A stretch of 22,480 nt of DNA from Candidatus Mcinerneyibacterium aminivorans (GCA_008086245.1 VSIX01000050.1:1-22480); one strand, 5' to 3'. Shown: positions 14,836-21,995, numbered from the stretch's first letter. Notes: generated from the sequence alone by a model not told the origin. Translations and numbers: made by a program.

Positions 14836-14924
14836 GTCATTGCGAGCGAACGAAGTGAGCGCGGCAATCTCAAAAACTGCTTTGGATGTACCTTTAAGTA
14901 TTTTCTTAATCTTAGTCTTAATCT
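14836..14924. repeat. GTCATTGCGAG-type palindromic repeat, copy B
   Basis: An 89-bp partner of 14604-14692, same orientation, 232 bp further on. Around the GAA loop copy A has GT/AC (14618-14619 with 14623-14624), whereas this copy has AC/GT (14850-14851 with 14855-14856). Both bases of each pair have changed and pairing is kept. Confidence 0.8.
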
Positions 14925-14947
14925 AGAAATTATCTCTGATAATTTCT
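14925..14947. repeat. Perfect 10-bp hairpin
   Basis: AGAAATTATC/GATAATTTCT with loop TCT, directly abutting the end of copy B and followed by TTT. Same architecture as the other small hairpins here. Confidence 0.55.
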
Positions 14948-14987
14948 TTTGTCAGGAATTTTCATTGCTTATGTTTTTACTATGCAT

Positions 14988-15020
14988 ATTCCGGGTGAAG
15001 CGTAAGCGTAGTGCCGGAAT
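14988..15020. repeat. ATTCCGG...CCGGAAT palindrome
   Basis: A 7-bp perfect terminal inverted repeat around a 19-nt interior with AAGCGTAAGCGTA. Single copy in this window. It looks like one more REP-type palindrome. Confidence 0.5.
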
Positions 15021-15088
15021 CTTCTAGTATATCTTTTAATTTGGTGCTACAATGGAATTGTTTGGGAAAATATTCAACTTTCATCTTT
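15021..15088. repeat. Dispersed repeat, copy 2 (partner at 2969-3034)
   Basis: Shares 'CAATGGAATTGTTTGGG' and 'TTTCATCTTT' with 2969-3034, in the same order and orientation. Here it runs straight into the first double-hairpin unit (15089). Confidence 0.7.
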
Positions 15089-15120
15089 GCCCTTACTTAA
15101 GGGCCAGCTTGACTGCAATT
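15089..15120. repeat. Double-hairpin repeat, unit 1
   Basis: GCCCTT-ACTT-AAGGGC hairpin, then CAG-CTTGA-CTG, then CAATT. Identical to unit 3 (15279-15310), including the upstream TTTCATCTTT. Confidence 0.75.
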
Positions 15121-15160
15121 TCAAATTATTTTGACAATTTGACAGCAAGAAATTTCTGGT

Positions 15161-15216
15161 ATAACATTTAAATCTTTTCTTCAGAGGAATAACATTTGAG
15201 TTTTTTCTTCGTAGGA
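15161..15216. repeat. 28-bp tandem duplication
   Basis: Two adjacent 28-bp units (15161-15188 and 15189-15216), about 23 of 28 identical, each starting ATAACATTT and containing TTTTCTTC. The first unit, with the preceding GGT, resembles the tail of the GTCATTGCGAG copies ('GGTATAACTTTTAAGTC' at 14652-14668). Confidence 0.65.
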
Positions 15217-15234
15217 ATTAGGTTTATTAATTTT

Positions 15235-15270
15235 GCCCCTTACCCAGTGGGGCAGTCTTGTCTGCAATTT
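15235..15270. repeat. Double-hairpin repeat, unit 2 (variant)
   Basis: GCCCC...GGGGC hairpin with a 9-nt loop, then GCAG-TCTTGT-CTGC, then AATTT. The fifth stem pair is C-G here and T-A in units 1 and 3, so pairing is kept. Confidence 0.7.
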
Positions 15271-15278
15271 TCATCTTT

Positions 15279-15310
15279 GCCCTTACTTAAGGGCCAGCTT
15301 GACTGCAATT
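15279..15310. repeat. Double-hairpin repeat, unit 3
   Basis: A 32-bp exact copy of unit 1, 190 bp away in the same orientation. Confidence 0.75.
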
Positions 15311-15311
15311 T

Positions 15312-15334
15312 AAAAATCGGCAATGCTGATTTTT
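15312..15334 (-). terminator. Hairpin, possible terminator of the antiporter operon
   Basis: AAAAATCGGC/GCTGATTTTT (one G-T pair) with loop AAT lies 34 nt past the stop of the EIIA-PII gene and has T's on both strands. It belongs to the same style of hairpin as others in this repeat field, so its terminator role is uncertain. Confidence 0.45.
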
Positions 15335-15337
15335 ATT

Positions 15338-15370
15338 ACCCTTACTTACGGGACAGCTTGGTCTGCAATT
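15338..15370. repeat. Double-hairpin repeat, unit 4, touching a stop codon
   Basis: A diverged unit: CCC...GGG, then CAG-CTTGGT-CTG, then CAATT. Its last two bases are the first two of the minus-strand gene's stop codon (15369-15371), so the array starts exactly at the gene's end. Confidence 0.65.
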
Positions 15371-16193
15371 AAAAAATATCTTTTCCGTATCCACCGTAGG
15401 AGTCAAATAGCTCAAGCTGCACAAGTGTTCCCATCTTATTTTCTGATAGATCGATATCTTTAGATTTTAATAAGCCGTATAGTTTATTGGCGGCATTTTC
15501 ATTTGAAGTGATTCCCATATAGATGTAGCTGTATTCCTCTTTTTTAGTAGAAAAGCCTATACTGGGGATTATTGAGAAAAATGAGGATTCAATATCGAGA
15601 TTTCTACCATCTATTGAAATCGTTTGTTCAATTCCGATTTCGGCAAAAAAGGAAGAAATTGTTTCATCATCTATATCTACATTAATAGAAAGGAGAATAA
15701 AATATTTTTTTTCCTCATGTTTTTTTCTCTCTTCCTGCATATGAAGGGAATCAAATTTTTTAAATTGGTGTGATATATCTTCCTTAATGTCCGCATTTAT
15801 GATGTTTTCTAAAAGATCTTCGTTTTTTACAAATCTGGATAGAGAAGCAAGAAGCTGAAGGTAAGTCTTATTTCCGGGAGGAACTCCTATGAAAAATGCG
15901 GCATTGGATTTATTTTTTTGTGCACCCTTATAATTTAAACCTTTTTTTGAAATTGCAACAAATACAAAAAGTTCGTTTACAAATTCTCCTCTTGCATGCG
16001 GCAGTACAATATTTGGTTTGAGTTCCATAACTCCTGATTTTTCCTGTTCTCTGATGCCTTCTATCATTTTTTCTGAAGAATCAATTAAATCCATTTCTTT
16101 TGCTTTTTGGGATAAAAGTTTGAATAGCTCATCTTTGTTTTCAACTTTAGGATTTAAAAATATATGATTTTTGGTTATATGGTTTGATAGCAT
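15369..16193 (-). CDS. PTS EIIA-type domain fused to a PII-like domain
   Basis: A 274-aa cytosolic protein. Residues 1-150 are a fructose/mannitol-type EIIA domain: 'MELKPNIVLPHARGEFVNELFVFVAI' carries the phospho-accepting His (H66), followed by 'LNYKGAQKNKSNAAFFIGVPPGN' and 'LQLLASLSRFVKNEDLLENI'. After a basic linker (152-163), residues 164-262 run strand-helix-strand-strand-helix-strand ('YFILLSINVD', 'ETISSFFAEIG', 'YSYIYMGIT', 'AANKLYGLLKSK', 'TLVQLEL'), the ferredoxin-like order of PII and related regulators (inference). No EIIB or EIIC is present. The gene starts 2 nt after the antiporter stop, with GGGAGGT inside the antiporter's last codons, so the two are coupled. It probably regulates the antiporter in response to phosphorylation or a small ligand. 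Confidence 0.8.
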   Translation of the reverse strand: MLSNHITKNHIFLNPKVENKDELFKLLSQKAKEMDLIDSSEKMIEGIREQEKSGVMELKPNIVLPHARGEFVNELFVFVAISKKGLNYKGAQKNKSNAAFFIGVPPGNKTYLQLLASLSRFVKNEDLLENIINADIKEDISHQFKKFDSLHMQEERKKHEEKKYFILLSINVDIDDETISSFFAEIGIEQTISIDGRNLDIESSFFSIIPSIGFSTKKEEYSYIYMGITSNENAANKLYGLLKSKDIDLSENKMGTLVQLELFDSYGGYGKDIF

Positions 16194-16195
16194 AA

Positions 16196-17449
16196 TTAAT
16201 TACCTCCCGTTTTCTTATTTTCTTTAAAAAATAACCTTAATAGAAATGGAGTTACCATAGTGGTTATAATTACCATAAATACAACTGAGGAGAAGTGGGA
16301 TTGAGTAAAATTTATATTCTTTTCTCCCGTTAGTGCTATAGATGCTATTACAAGAGCAACTTCTCCCCGAGGAATCATTCCAGAACCAATTCTAAGAGCT
16401 CTTTTCCACGAGAACCCAACCATTTTTGAAGATAAACCTATTCCAAAGAGTTTGCTTAATATTGCTATAAGAATAAATAAAATTGTGAATCCAGCAGTTA
16501 TATTTGCAGTTTTTAAATTTAGTTCCACCCCAATAAAGATGAAAAAAATTGAAGTAAACAGAGCATGTCCTATATAACTTACCCCGTCCAGAACTTTTCT
16601 TTTATAATTTGTTTCTCCCACAAATAAACCGGCGAAATAAGCGCCCGATATAGCAGCAAGATTAGCTTTTTCAGCAGTCCATGCAAATAAGAATAGTATT
16701 ACAAGGGCCATAGATACCAGAGGGAATTCAGCATTGAGATTTCTTGCAAATTTTAAAATTTTAGGAATTACAAAGATACCTATAAATATTGCTGAAATTA
16801 TGAATACTATTATTTCTAAAAAAGATGATAGAATTGATGATTGCCCCTGGTCGATAAATCCAAAATAGAATGTCAAAATTAGGATACTTATAATATCATC
16901 TATTATTGCCGAGCCCATAATTATATTTGATTCTACAGTTTTAAATTTTTTCATATCCATTAATGTTTTAACTGATATTGATACTGAAGTTGCAGCTGTG
17001 ATAATTCCAAACAGTAGACTAAGAGTAAAATTTTTATAATATACATAGCTTATTAAAAATCCCAGTAAAATTGGTGTAATAATTCCTGTAAAAGCTATAA
17101 TGGTGGTTGTTTTTCCGAATTTTTTCATTTGCTTGAAATTTGTTTCCATACCTGCCAGAAATAATAGAATTACAACACCTATGTCAGCAAAAAATCTTAA
17201 TCTGTGATAATCTTCTTCTATATGAAAAACATTGAAACCTGTAGGACCAAGAATTATCCCCAGGATAATTAATCCAAGAACAGGGGGGATATTTATTTTA
17301 TTTAAAAAATTTGTTATTAATTTTGAAAAAAGTATTAAAAAAGCCAGTATAATTAATGCATATCCTTCCATAGATATATGATAATACTTAATTCTGACTA
17401 AATCAACATCAGTAATTAAATTAATTGACTTTAAAATCATATACTTCAT
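16196..17449 (-). CDS. CPA2-family Na+(K+)/H+ antiporter
   Basis: A polytopic inner-membrane cation/proton exchanger. It shows the family's 'IPPVLGLIILGIILGPTG', 'FFADIGVVILLFLAGMETN', the unwound-helix 'TAATSVSIS', and the ion-binding Asp-Asp in 'GSAIIDDIISIL' (D184-D185). A late 'GMIPRGEVALVIASIAL' carries the conserved Arg-Gly-Glu. The Asp-Asp pair is typical of electrogenic members such as NapA. The first 26 residues (before 'MEGYALIILAFL') are unusual for the family, so the real start may be the ATG at 17371; neither start has a Shine-Dalgarno. No TrkA-N (RCK) domain is attached, and the EIIA-PII-like protein downstream may supply that control. Ion specificity is not known. Confidence 0.9.
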   Translation of the reverse strand: MKYMILKSINLITDVDLVRIKYYHISMEGYALIILAFLILFSKLITNFLNKINIPPVLGLIILGIILGPTGFNVFHIEEDYHRLRFFADIGVVILLFLAGMETNFKQMKKFGKTTTIIAFTGIITPILLGFLISYVYYKNFTLSLLFGIITAATSVSISVKTLMDMKKFKTVESNIIMGSAIIDDIISILILTFYFGFIDQGQSSILSSFLEIIVFIISAIFIGIFVIPKILKFARNLNAEFPLVSMALVILFLFAWTAEKANLAAISGAYFAGLFVGETNYKRKVLDGVSYIGHALFTSIFFIFIGVELNLKTANITAGFTILFILIAILSKLFGIGLSSKMVGFSWKRALRIGSGMIPRGEVALVIASIALTGEKNINFTQSHFSSVVFMVIITTMVTPFLLRLFFKENKKTGGN

Positions 17450-17515
17450 GCTATATTATGAATACAAACTGCTATAATTGTTTTAATTATGTAATAGATA
17501 TAAGGAGGAGCATAT

Positions 17516-18052
17516 ATGGCTTATAGGATAGAATTGGTTTTCAATGAAAAAGGAAGTAATAGGATAAAATCGTACTGGGAAATGCTGAAAGAAAATAAAT
17601 TAAACTCTTATATGATAGATTCAAAATCAACTCCACATATTTCACTGGCTGAATACAGTGACATATTGGCCGGAAGATTCGAGGATGAAATAAGAAGATT
17701 TAGCAGGCTTATAAAACCTTTTGAAGTAAGATTTTTTGGATTCGGATATTTTCCTACCGAAGAAAGAGTTCTGTATTTAAATCCAAAAGTGAGTAAGTAT
17801 TTATTGAGGGTTCATAATGATTTCAATCAACAGTTTGTTGATTTTAATGACAATATTAATCCCTATTATTTGCCTGAAAACTGGGTTCCCCACAGTACAT
17901 TGGGGAAGAATTTTTCAGAAGAAGATTTAAAAAAGTCATTAATTGAACTAAGTAAAGATTTTAAACCTTTTGCAGTAGAGGTTAATAGAATATCTGTAGT
18001 TGAATTTTATCCATCCAGAGAGCTTTTTACATTTAAACTATCTAAATTTTAG
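17516..18052 (+). CDS. 2H phosphoesterase (2'-5' RNA ligase family)
   Basis: A 178-aa protein with the two His-x-Ser/Thr motifs that define the 2H superfamily: 'TPHISLAEY' (H41, S43) and 'VPHSTLGKN' (H126, T128), spaced as in LigT/ThpR relatives. Such enzymes act on 2'-5' linkages or cyclic phosphates in RNA or nucleotides. This one cannot be tied to a substrate. AAGGAGGAG precedes the ATG, and the gene is divergent from the antiporter, with TATAAT at 17473-17478 in the 66-nt gap. Its stop overlaps that of the convergent MFS gene. Confidence 0.85.
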   Translation: MAYRIELVFNEKGSNRIKSYWEMLKENKLNSYMIDSKSTPHISLAEYSDILAGRFEDEIRRFSRLIKPFEVRFFGFGYFPTEERVLYLNPKVSKYLLRVHNDFNQQFVDFNDNINPYYLPENWVPHSTLGKNFSEEDLKKSLIELSKDFKPFAVEVNRISVVEFYPSRELFTFKLSKF

Positions 18053-19362
18053 ACTGCCTCTGAGGCTTTATTTGCTTTTTTATATTTTATTAAAAATACA
18101 ATTAATATAGCTGTGCCTATTAATACAAGTATCGAACCTGCATAAAAACTCGCTTTATATGAATTAAGCTGACTCCATCCTTTATGATGCAGATAATCAG
18201 CTATAGGACCTGCAATAAGGGTGCCGGCTATTCCCCAGCTTAAAAAAAGTGTAGCATTGTAAATTGCAAATAGTCTTCCTCTTTTTACAGGAGGGATTAA
18301 TTTCGAAGCTACAGAGTAGGATGCAGCAAGTATTACTACATGTGAAACTCCTGCCAGAAAATTATTAATAAACATTGAGGGAAGATTATAAATTTCAGCG
18401 AAACCGATTAAATGAATAAAACCTATAATGGCACCTGCCATTAGAATTTTTTCTTCCTTGTATTTGTGTACTAAAAATCCAATTAAAAAACCGAATACAA
18501 TAAAAGCAAGAGATCTCATGTTAACGATATAACTCAGAGTTTGGGATGATACGTTCAGACCCGATTCCAGTGAAAAGTACTGACTTTTTATTGTTGCTAT
18601 TGAATTTCTTCCGAAATTGATAAATGCCATAGATATTATAAATATTGTGAACAGCTTAACTTTTTTGGATTTTATTTTCTCAGCTTTTTCATCATCTTCA
18701 ATTTTATTTTCAATTATTTCATCTTTTGAAACTCCACCCTCCGGAAGCATAAAAATAGGTATTGTGGATAAAACCATTAATCCGGTGGCTATGAAAAATA
18801 ATACTCCCTGATCAAAACCCCAGCCTTCATAGTAGTGTCCCATACCATCATAGACAAAACCGCCGAGGGTAACACCCAGAATTCTTCCTATGCCGCCAAT
18901 TCCGGCTAATTTTCCTCTAACAGATGCTCTATCTTCAGCTTCAAATAAATCTGAAATAATTGCAGTCCATCCCAGATTTGACATTGACCAGAAGATTTCT
19001 ATAACCGAGAATCCAATTATTATTACATAGCCTGCTATTCTTGGAGTATCTTCTATATGATGAATGTACCAGGTAATTACAGTTCCTGCAGCGGCAAGAA
19101 CTTCTCCTAAAATAATTAAAGTTCTTCTTTTCTGAAATTTGTCCGATACCTTACCCCAGACAAAATTTTGAAAGAAGATATTTACAAGCATCGGAAGTGT
19201 TGCAAATAGGGTGGTCTCGGTAACGCTTAAATCAAGTACAAACCTAAGGTATATTGATAAAAATGTATAGAACATCCCCCGTCTGAACATTATAAGAATC
19301 TGAAAGGATGAAATTTTTAAAAGGTTTTTTGTTTTTAAATTTAAAGACTTAAATAACTGCAT
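18049..19362 (-). CDS. MFS transporter
   Basis: A 437-aa, 12-helix major facilitator superfamily permease. Motif A between TM2 and TM3 reads 'GKVSDKFQKRRTLIILG' (about 70-86). The central cytosolic loop (about 209-234) is strongly charged ('DEIIENKIEDDEKAEKIKSK'), as usual between the two six-helix halves. 'AEDRASVRGKLAGIGGIGRI' resembles efflux-type members. The substrate is not identifiable. The promoter is a good minus-strand TTGACA-N17-TAGTAT, but the ribosome binding site is poor. No terminator separates it from the convergent 2H gene; the stop codons overlap. Confidence 0.88.
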   Translation of the reverse strand: MQLFKSLNLKTKNLLKISSFQILIMFRRGMFYTFLSIYLRFVLDLSVTETTLFATLPMLVNIFFQNFVWGKVSDKFQKRRTLIILGEVLAAAGTVITWYIHHIEDTPRIAGYVIIIGFSVIEIFWSMSNLGWTAIISDLFEAEDRASVRGKLAGIGGIGRILGVTLGGFVYDGMGHYYEGWGFDQGVLFFIATGLMVLSTIPIFMLPEGGVSKDEIIENKIEDDEKAEKIKSKKVKLFTIFIISMAFINFGRNSIATIKSQYFSLESGLNVSSQTLSYIVNMRSLAFIVFGFLIGFLVHKYKEEKILMAGAIIGFIHLIGFAEIYNLPSMFINNFLAGVSHVVILAASYSVASKLIPPVKRGRLFAIYNATLFLSWGIAGTLIAGPIADYLHHKGWSQLNSYKASFYAGSILVLIGTAILIVFLIKYKKANKASEAV

Positions 19363-19377
19363 ATATATTCTTTCGGT

Positions 19378-19406
19378 ATACTAAATAGAATTAGCGAGTT
19401 TGTCAA
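19378..19406 (-). promoter_or_regulatory. Promoter of the MFS gene
   Basis: On the minus strand, TTGACA (19406-19401), a 17-nt spacer and TAGTAT (19383-19378), 15 nt before the ATG, giving a very short leader. Confidence 0.6.
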
Positions 19407-19552
19407 GGTTAAATAAGGAAAAAATTTTAAATATAATATTATGGCTCATTACCTATTGATAAAAGCCTATATTCTGATAAAATTATGTATATAGGAATAT
19501 TTACCTGATAATGTTTCGATTTTCTTCTTATTTAAAAAAAGGCAGGATGAGT

Positions 19553-20380
19553 ATGAAAAAGAAAAAGGTTTTAATAACCGGTTCAACCGATGGAATTGGT
19601 AAAAAAACTGCACTTAAGCTGGCTGAAAAAAATTATAGAATTATGCTTCACGGAAGAAATTTGAAAAAAACAAAAAAAGTAAGAAAAGAGATAATAGAAA
19701 AAACAAAAAACACTGATATTGATTATATTGTTGCTGATTTTGAGTCCTTAAAACAGGTGGAAAAAATGATATTTCATCTGAACGATAAATATAAAACTAT
19801 TGATATACTTATAAATAATGCCGGAGTTTTTAAAAAGAAAAGAGAAATAACAGAAGATGGATTTGAAAAAACTTTTCAAATAAACTATCTGGCACATTTT
19901 TATCTTACAAACATGCTTTATGATCTTCTTGAGAATTCTGATAATCCAAAGGTTATTAATGTGGCATCGGTTTCGCATAATAGCAGTCTTGATTTTGATA
20001 ATTTACAGGGTGAGAAAAAATATTCCGGACACGATTCTTATGCCCGTTCTAAGCTGTGTAATATAATGTTTACTTTTAGAATGGATGCTAAGTTAAAAGA
20101 AAAGAATTCAAATATAATCATAAACTGTCTGGATCCCGGAAATATCAATACAAAACTATTAAAAAAAGGCTGGGGGCCTATAGGCACCAAACCGGAAGAA
20201 GGAGCGAATCGGGTATTATTTGTTATGGGTATTGAAAATAAAAGCGGTAGCTACTATGTAAATAACAGAATGACATCTCCTTCAAAAATCGCTATGGATA
20301 AAGCCATGCAGAAAAAGCTGTGGGAAAAATCTGAAGAGATGTTAAATGGGCAGGAAATTGATTTTGAATCAAAACTATAA
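19553..20380 (+). CDS. Short-chain dehydrogenase/reductase
   Basis: A 275-aa NAD(P)-dependent oxidoreductase. It has the Rossmann motif 'TGSTDGIG' (9-16), 'HGRN' with R35 at the end of strand 2 (favours NADPH), 'NNAG' (88-91), the catalytic Ser in 'NVASVSH' (S139), and Y163-x3-K167 ('YARSK'). The layout resembles the retinol-dehydrogenase/WW-oxidoreductase type of SDR, but the substrate cannot be told. The frame is open back to an ATG at 19511, which would add 14 residues before the first strand. CAGGA at 19543-19547 fits the ATG at 19553 better. The next gene starts 39 nt downstream and may share the transcript. Confidence 0.9.
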   Translation: MKKKKVLITGSTDGIGKKTALKLAEKNYRIMLHGRNLKKTKKVRKEIIEKTKNTDIDYIVADFESLKQVEKMIFHLNDKYKTIDILINNAGVFKKKREITEDGFEKTFQINYLAHFYLTNMLYDLLENSDNPKVINVASVSHNSSLDFDNLQGEKKYSGHDSYARSKLCNIMFTFRMDAKLKEKNSNIIINCLDPGNINTKLLKKGWGPIGTKPEEGANRVLFVMGIENKSGSYYVNNRMTSPSKIAMDKAMQKKLWEKSEEMLNGQEIDFESKL

Positions 20381-20419
20381 TTATAGATGCTTTAATAGTT
20401 AACTGATAAAGGAAAATAT

Positions 20420-21775
20420 ATGAAAAAATTAACAAATGTTTCAATTTTTTTAGCAGGAATATTCTTGGTATTATTTGTGTTGCTTTTTGGTTTGAACTCT
20501 TTTAATATAATTTTTTTAATCGGTCTACTTTATCTTGTTTTGCTTCTATTGTTTAGCACGAGATATTCAGAATACAGCATGGTATTAAAATCAGCTGTGG
20601 TTATTGCCATGTTAATATTTAATTTTATATATTTATCCTTTATTGCAACCCTAATTGTTAATTATCCGGAAAAGAAGAAATCTGTAAATAGATTTGAGAC
20701 TGAAATTGCAGGTGTAGAAAGAATAGATGGTTTCAAAAAAATTATGTATAGAAAAAAAGAAATTCAAATAAGTCATAAAACGAGGAGCAATCTTGAAAAA
20801 TTTTCTTTTAAAAGTGATGAAGTGAAAAATCTAATTGATAATACTTCAAAATACCGACAGAAAGTTATAAATTTTTTAAATGAGGATAAAATAGAAAAAA
20901 GTACCGTGAAGTGGGAGGACGTTGAATTTAATATCAAAAATGCAAAAAATCTGCAGAAAATATATTTACTGGAGTTAAACTATATAAATTATCTGGTTTC
21001 AGTTAATAATATTAGAAAAGCTAAGATATTATATATAAAATTATGGAAGGGGTTAAAAACTTATTCCGGTCAGTACAACAGCTACCTTGAAATTATCAAT
21101 TATTTAAAACTTGCACAGTATCTTGTTGATTTTTCACAGGAAGTAAATATTAAATATTTTACAGATGAAAAAATAGCAGGTATTGTGGAAAAATTTATAG
21201 ATAATCTTAATATATCTATTAAAAAATCCTATATATCAAGATATAAGAGCTGGGAAAAATCAATGGATAAACATAACATAAAAGAGGAGTTGAGAAAACT
21301 AAATTACGAAATATTTGAGGATGAGCAGCTAAGAAATGTTTTTGCTTCCTGGCCCTTCTGGGATAAAAATAGATTTTTATCTTTGGTGAATCTATATTTC
21401 TACAGATATTATAATTTTGCTGATAGGAAATTTTATGAGATTTCTGATAGTGTGGACAAGATTGAAAACAAGAGAAAAGGCTGGGGTAGTTTCCCACATA
21501 TCTATTCTAATCCGATTGGAAAAATTATTTTCTCGAATCGTGTACCCTCTTTTAGTATCTATTACAAAAGAAAAAATATACAGAAGTCAATTTTAAAAGC
21601 ATTTATGTGGGTAATAGGTAAACAGGATTTTAAAAATTTAAATAACATACCCATTGATAGTTTAACAGGTAGAAAGTATATAGTTAAAAAGCAAAATAAT
21701 AGACTTATAATTCAGTCCGGTTATGAATTTGGAGATTATCTAAATAAATATAGTTTAAAATTTAATTTGCAGTAA
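20420..21775 (+). CDS. Membrane protein of unknown function
   Basis: A 451-aa protein I cannot place in a family. Three hydrophobic segments (about 8-29, 31-47, 55-80) anchor it. The rest (about 85-400) is helical, charged and rich in Tyr, Trp and Asn, with 'FASWPFWDKNRFLSLVNLYF' as the most distinctive stretch. The C-terminus 'IPIDSLTGRKYIVKKQNNRL' followed by 'IIQSGYEFGD' resembles the 'DPFSGKPL.Y...G..IYSVG..G.DDGG' tail found in some uncharacterised anchored helical proteins and pseudopilin-like proteins. That match is by memory and is inference. AAAGGA precedes the ATG. It follows the SDR by 39 nt, and no terminator follows. Confidence 0.6.
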   Translation: MKKLTNVSIFLAGIFLVLFVLLFGLNSFNIIFLIGLLYLVLLLLFSTRYSEYSMVLKSAVVIAMLIFNFIYLSFIATLIVNYPEKKKSVNRFETEIAGVERIDGFKKIMYRKKEIQISHKTRSNLEKFSFKSDEVKNLIDNTSKYRQKVINFLNEDKIEKSTVKWEDVEFNIKNAKNLQKIYLLELNYINYLVSVNNIRKAKILYIKLWKGLKTYSGQYNSYLEIINYLKLAQYLVDFSQEVNIKYFTDEKIAGIVEKFIDNLNISIKKSYISRYKSWEKSMDKHNIKEELRKLNYEIFEDEQLRNVFASWPFWDKNRFLSLVNLYFYRYYNFADRKFYEISDSVDKIENKRKGWGSFPHIYSNPIGKIIFSNRVPSFSIYYKRKNIQKSILKAFMWVIGKQDFKNLNNIPIDSLTGRKYIVKKQNNRLIIQSGYEFGDYLNKYSLKFNLQ

Positions 21776-21783
21776 TTTTTAAC

Positions 21784-21811
21784 TTGATATTTTTATTATT
21801 CATGGTAGATT
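21784..21811 (+). promoter_or_regulatory. Promoter of the leuS leader
   Basis: TTGATA (21784-21789), a 16-nt spacer and TAGATT (21806-21811) with TG one base upstream (extended -10). It lies just past the preceding gene and about 23 nt before the leader ORF's ATG. Confidence 0.5.
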
Positions 21812-21833
21812 TGGTTTATATAAAAGGAGTGTT

Positions 21834-21923
21834 ATGCAGGTTATAATCTTTAAATCAAGAATAATAAAGATTGTTAATAATCTATTAGGCCCCCAATCGG
21901 GGCGTATTTACAGCAACTCCTAA
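21834..21923 (+). CDS. Possible 29-codon leader ORF upstream of leuS
   Basis: An ORF of 29 codons with a good ribosome site (AAAAGGAGTGTT then ATG). It includes tandem Leu codons CTA-TTA (21882-21887), immediately followed by a GC hairpin GCCCC/GGGGC (21889-21903) that is itself inside the ORF. The leader's AGGAGT (21825-21830) is also complementary to ACTCCT (21916-21921) at the end of the ORF. Position before leucyl-tRNA synthetase suggests a leader peptide that senses Leu-tRNA. Only two of 29 codons are Leu, however, and the hairpin has no U-tract. It could be a chance ORF. Confidence 0.35.
   Translation: MQVIIFKSRIIKIVNNLLGPQSGRIYSNS
21889..21903 (+). promoter_or_regulatory. GC-rich hairpin in leuS leader
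   Basis: GCCCC-CAATC-GGGGC, the only GC-rich structure in the 220-nt gap, placed right after two Leu codons of the leader ORF. No run of T's follows, so it is not a standard terminator. No T-box consensus is present. Confidence 0.5.
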
Positions 21924-21995
21924 TATATCAAATTGTTTGAAATTTTATAAAATAAAATTAAAGATCTAAAATATAATATAAGGAGGTAATATATA

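Larger units (their letters stand above)
14383..15368. other. Repeat-rich gene-free region
   Basis: Nearly 1 kb with no credible gene. It contains perfect short hairpins (14505-14525, 14811-14830, 14925-14947, 15312-15334), two 89-bp elements with a GTCATTGCGAG core, an ATTCCGG...CCGGAAT palindrome (14988-15020), four double-hairpin units ending in TGCAATT, a 28-bp tandem duplication, and a copy of a repeat also present at 2969-3034. It separates the minus-strand Spy gene (starting at 14371) from the minus-strand EIIA gene, whose stop it touches. The promoter of the Spy gene must lie at its left end, but none is convincing. Confidence 0.75.

Noticed and set aside
15080-15370. CRISPR array
   Set aside because: Repeats are palindromic and diverged, spacing is irregular, there are no cas genes, and the intervals are themselves repeats.
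18617-18811. 64-aa plus-strand ORF
   Set aside because: Antisense to the MFS central loop, with no ribosome site. Shadow ORF.
21776-21995. T-box riboswitch upstream of leuS
   Set aside because: No T-box bulge consensus (AGGGUGGNACCGCG) and no terminator with a U-tract. The gap is also too short for a full T-box.
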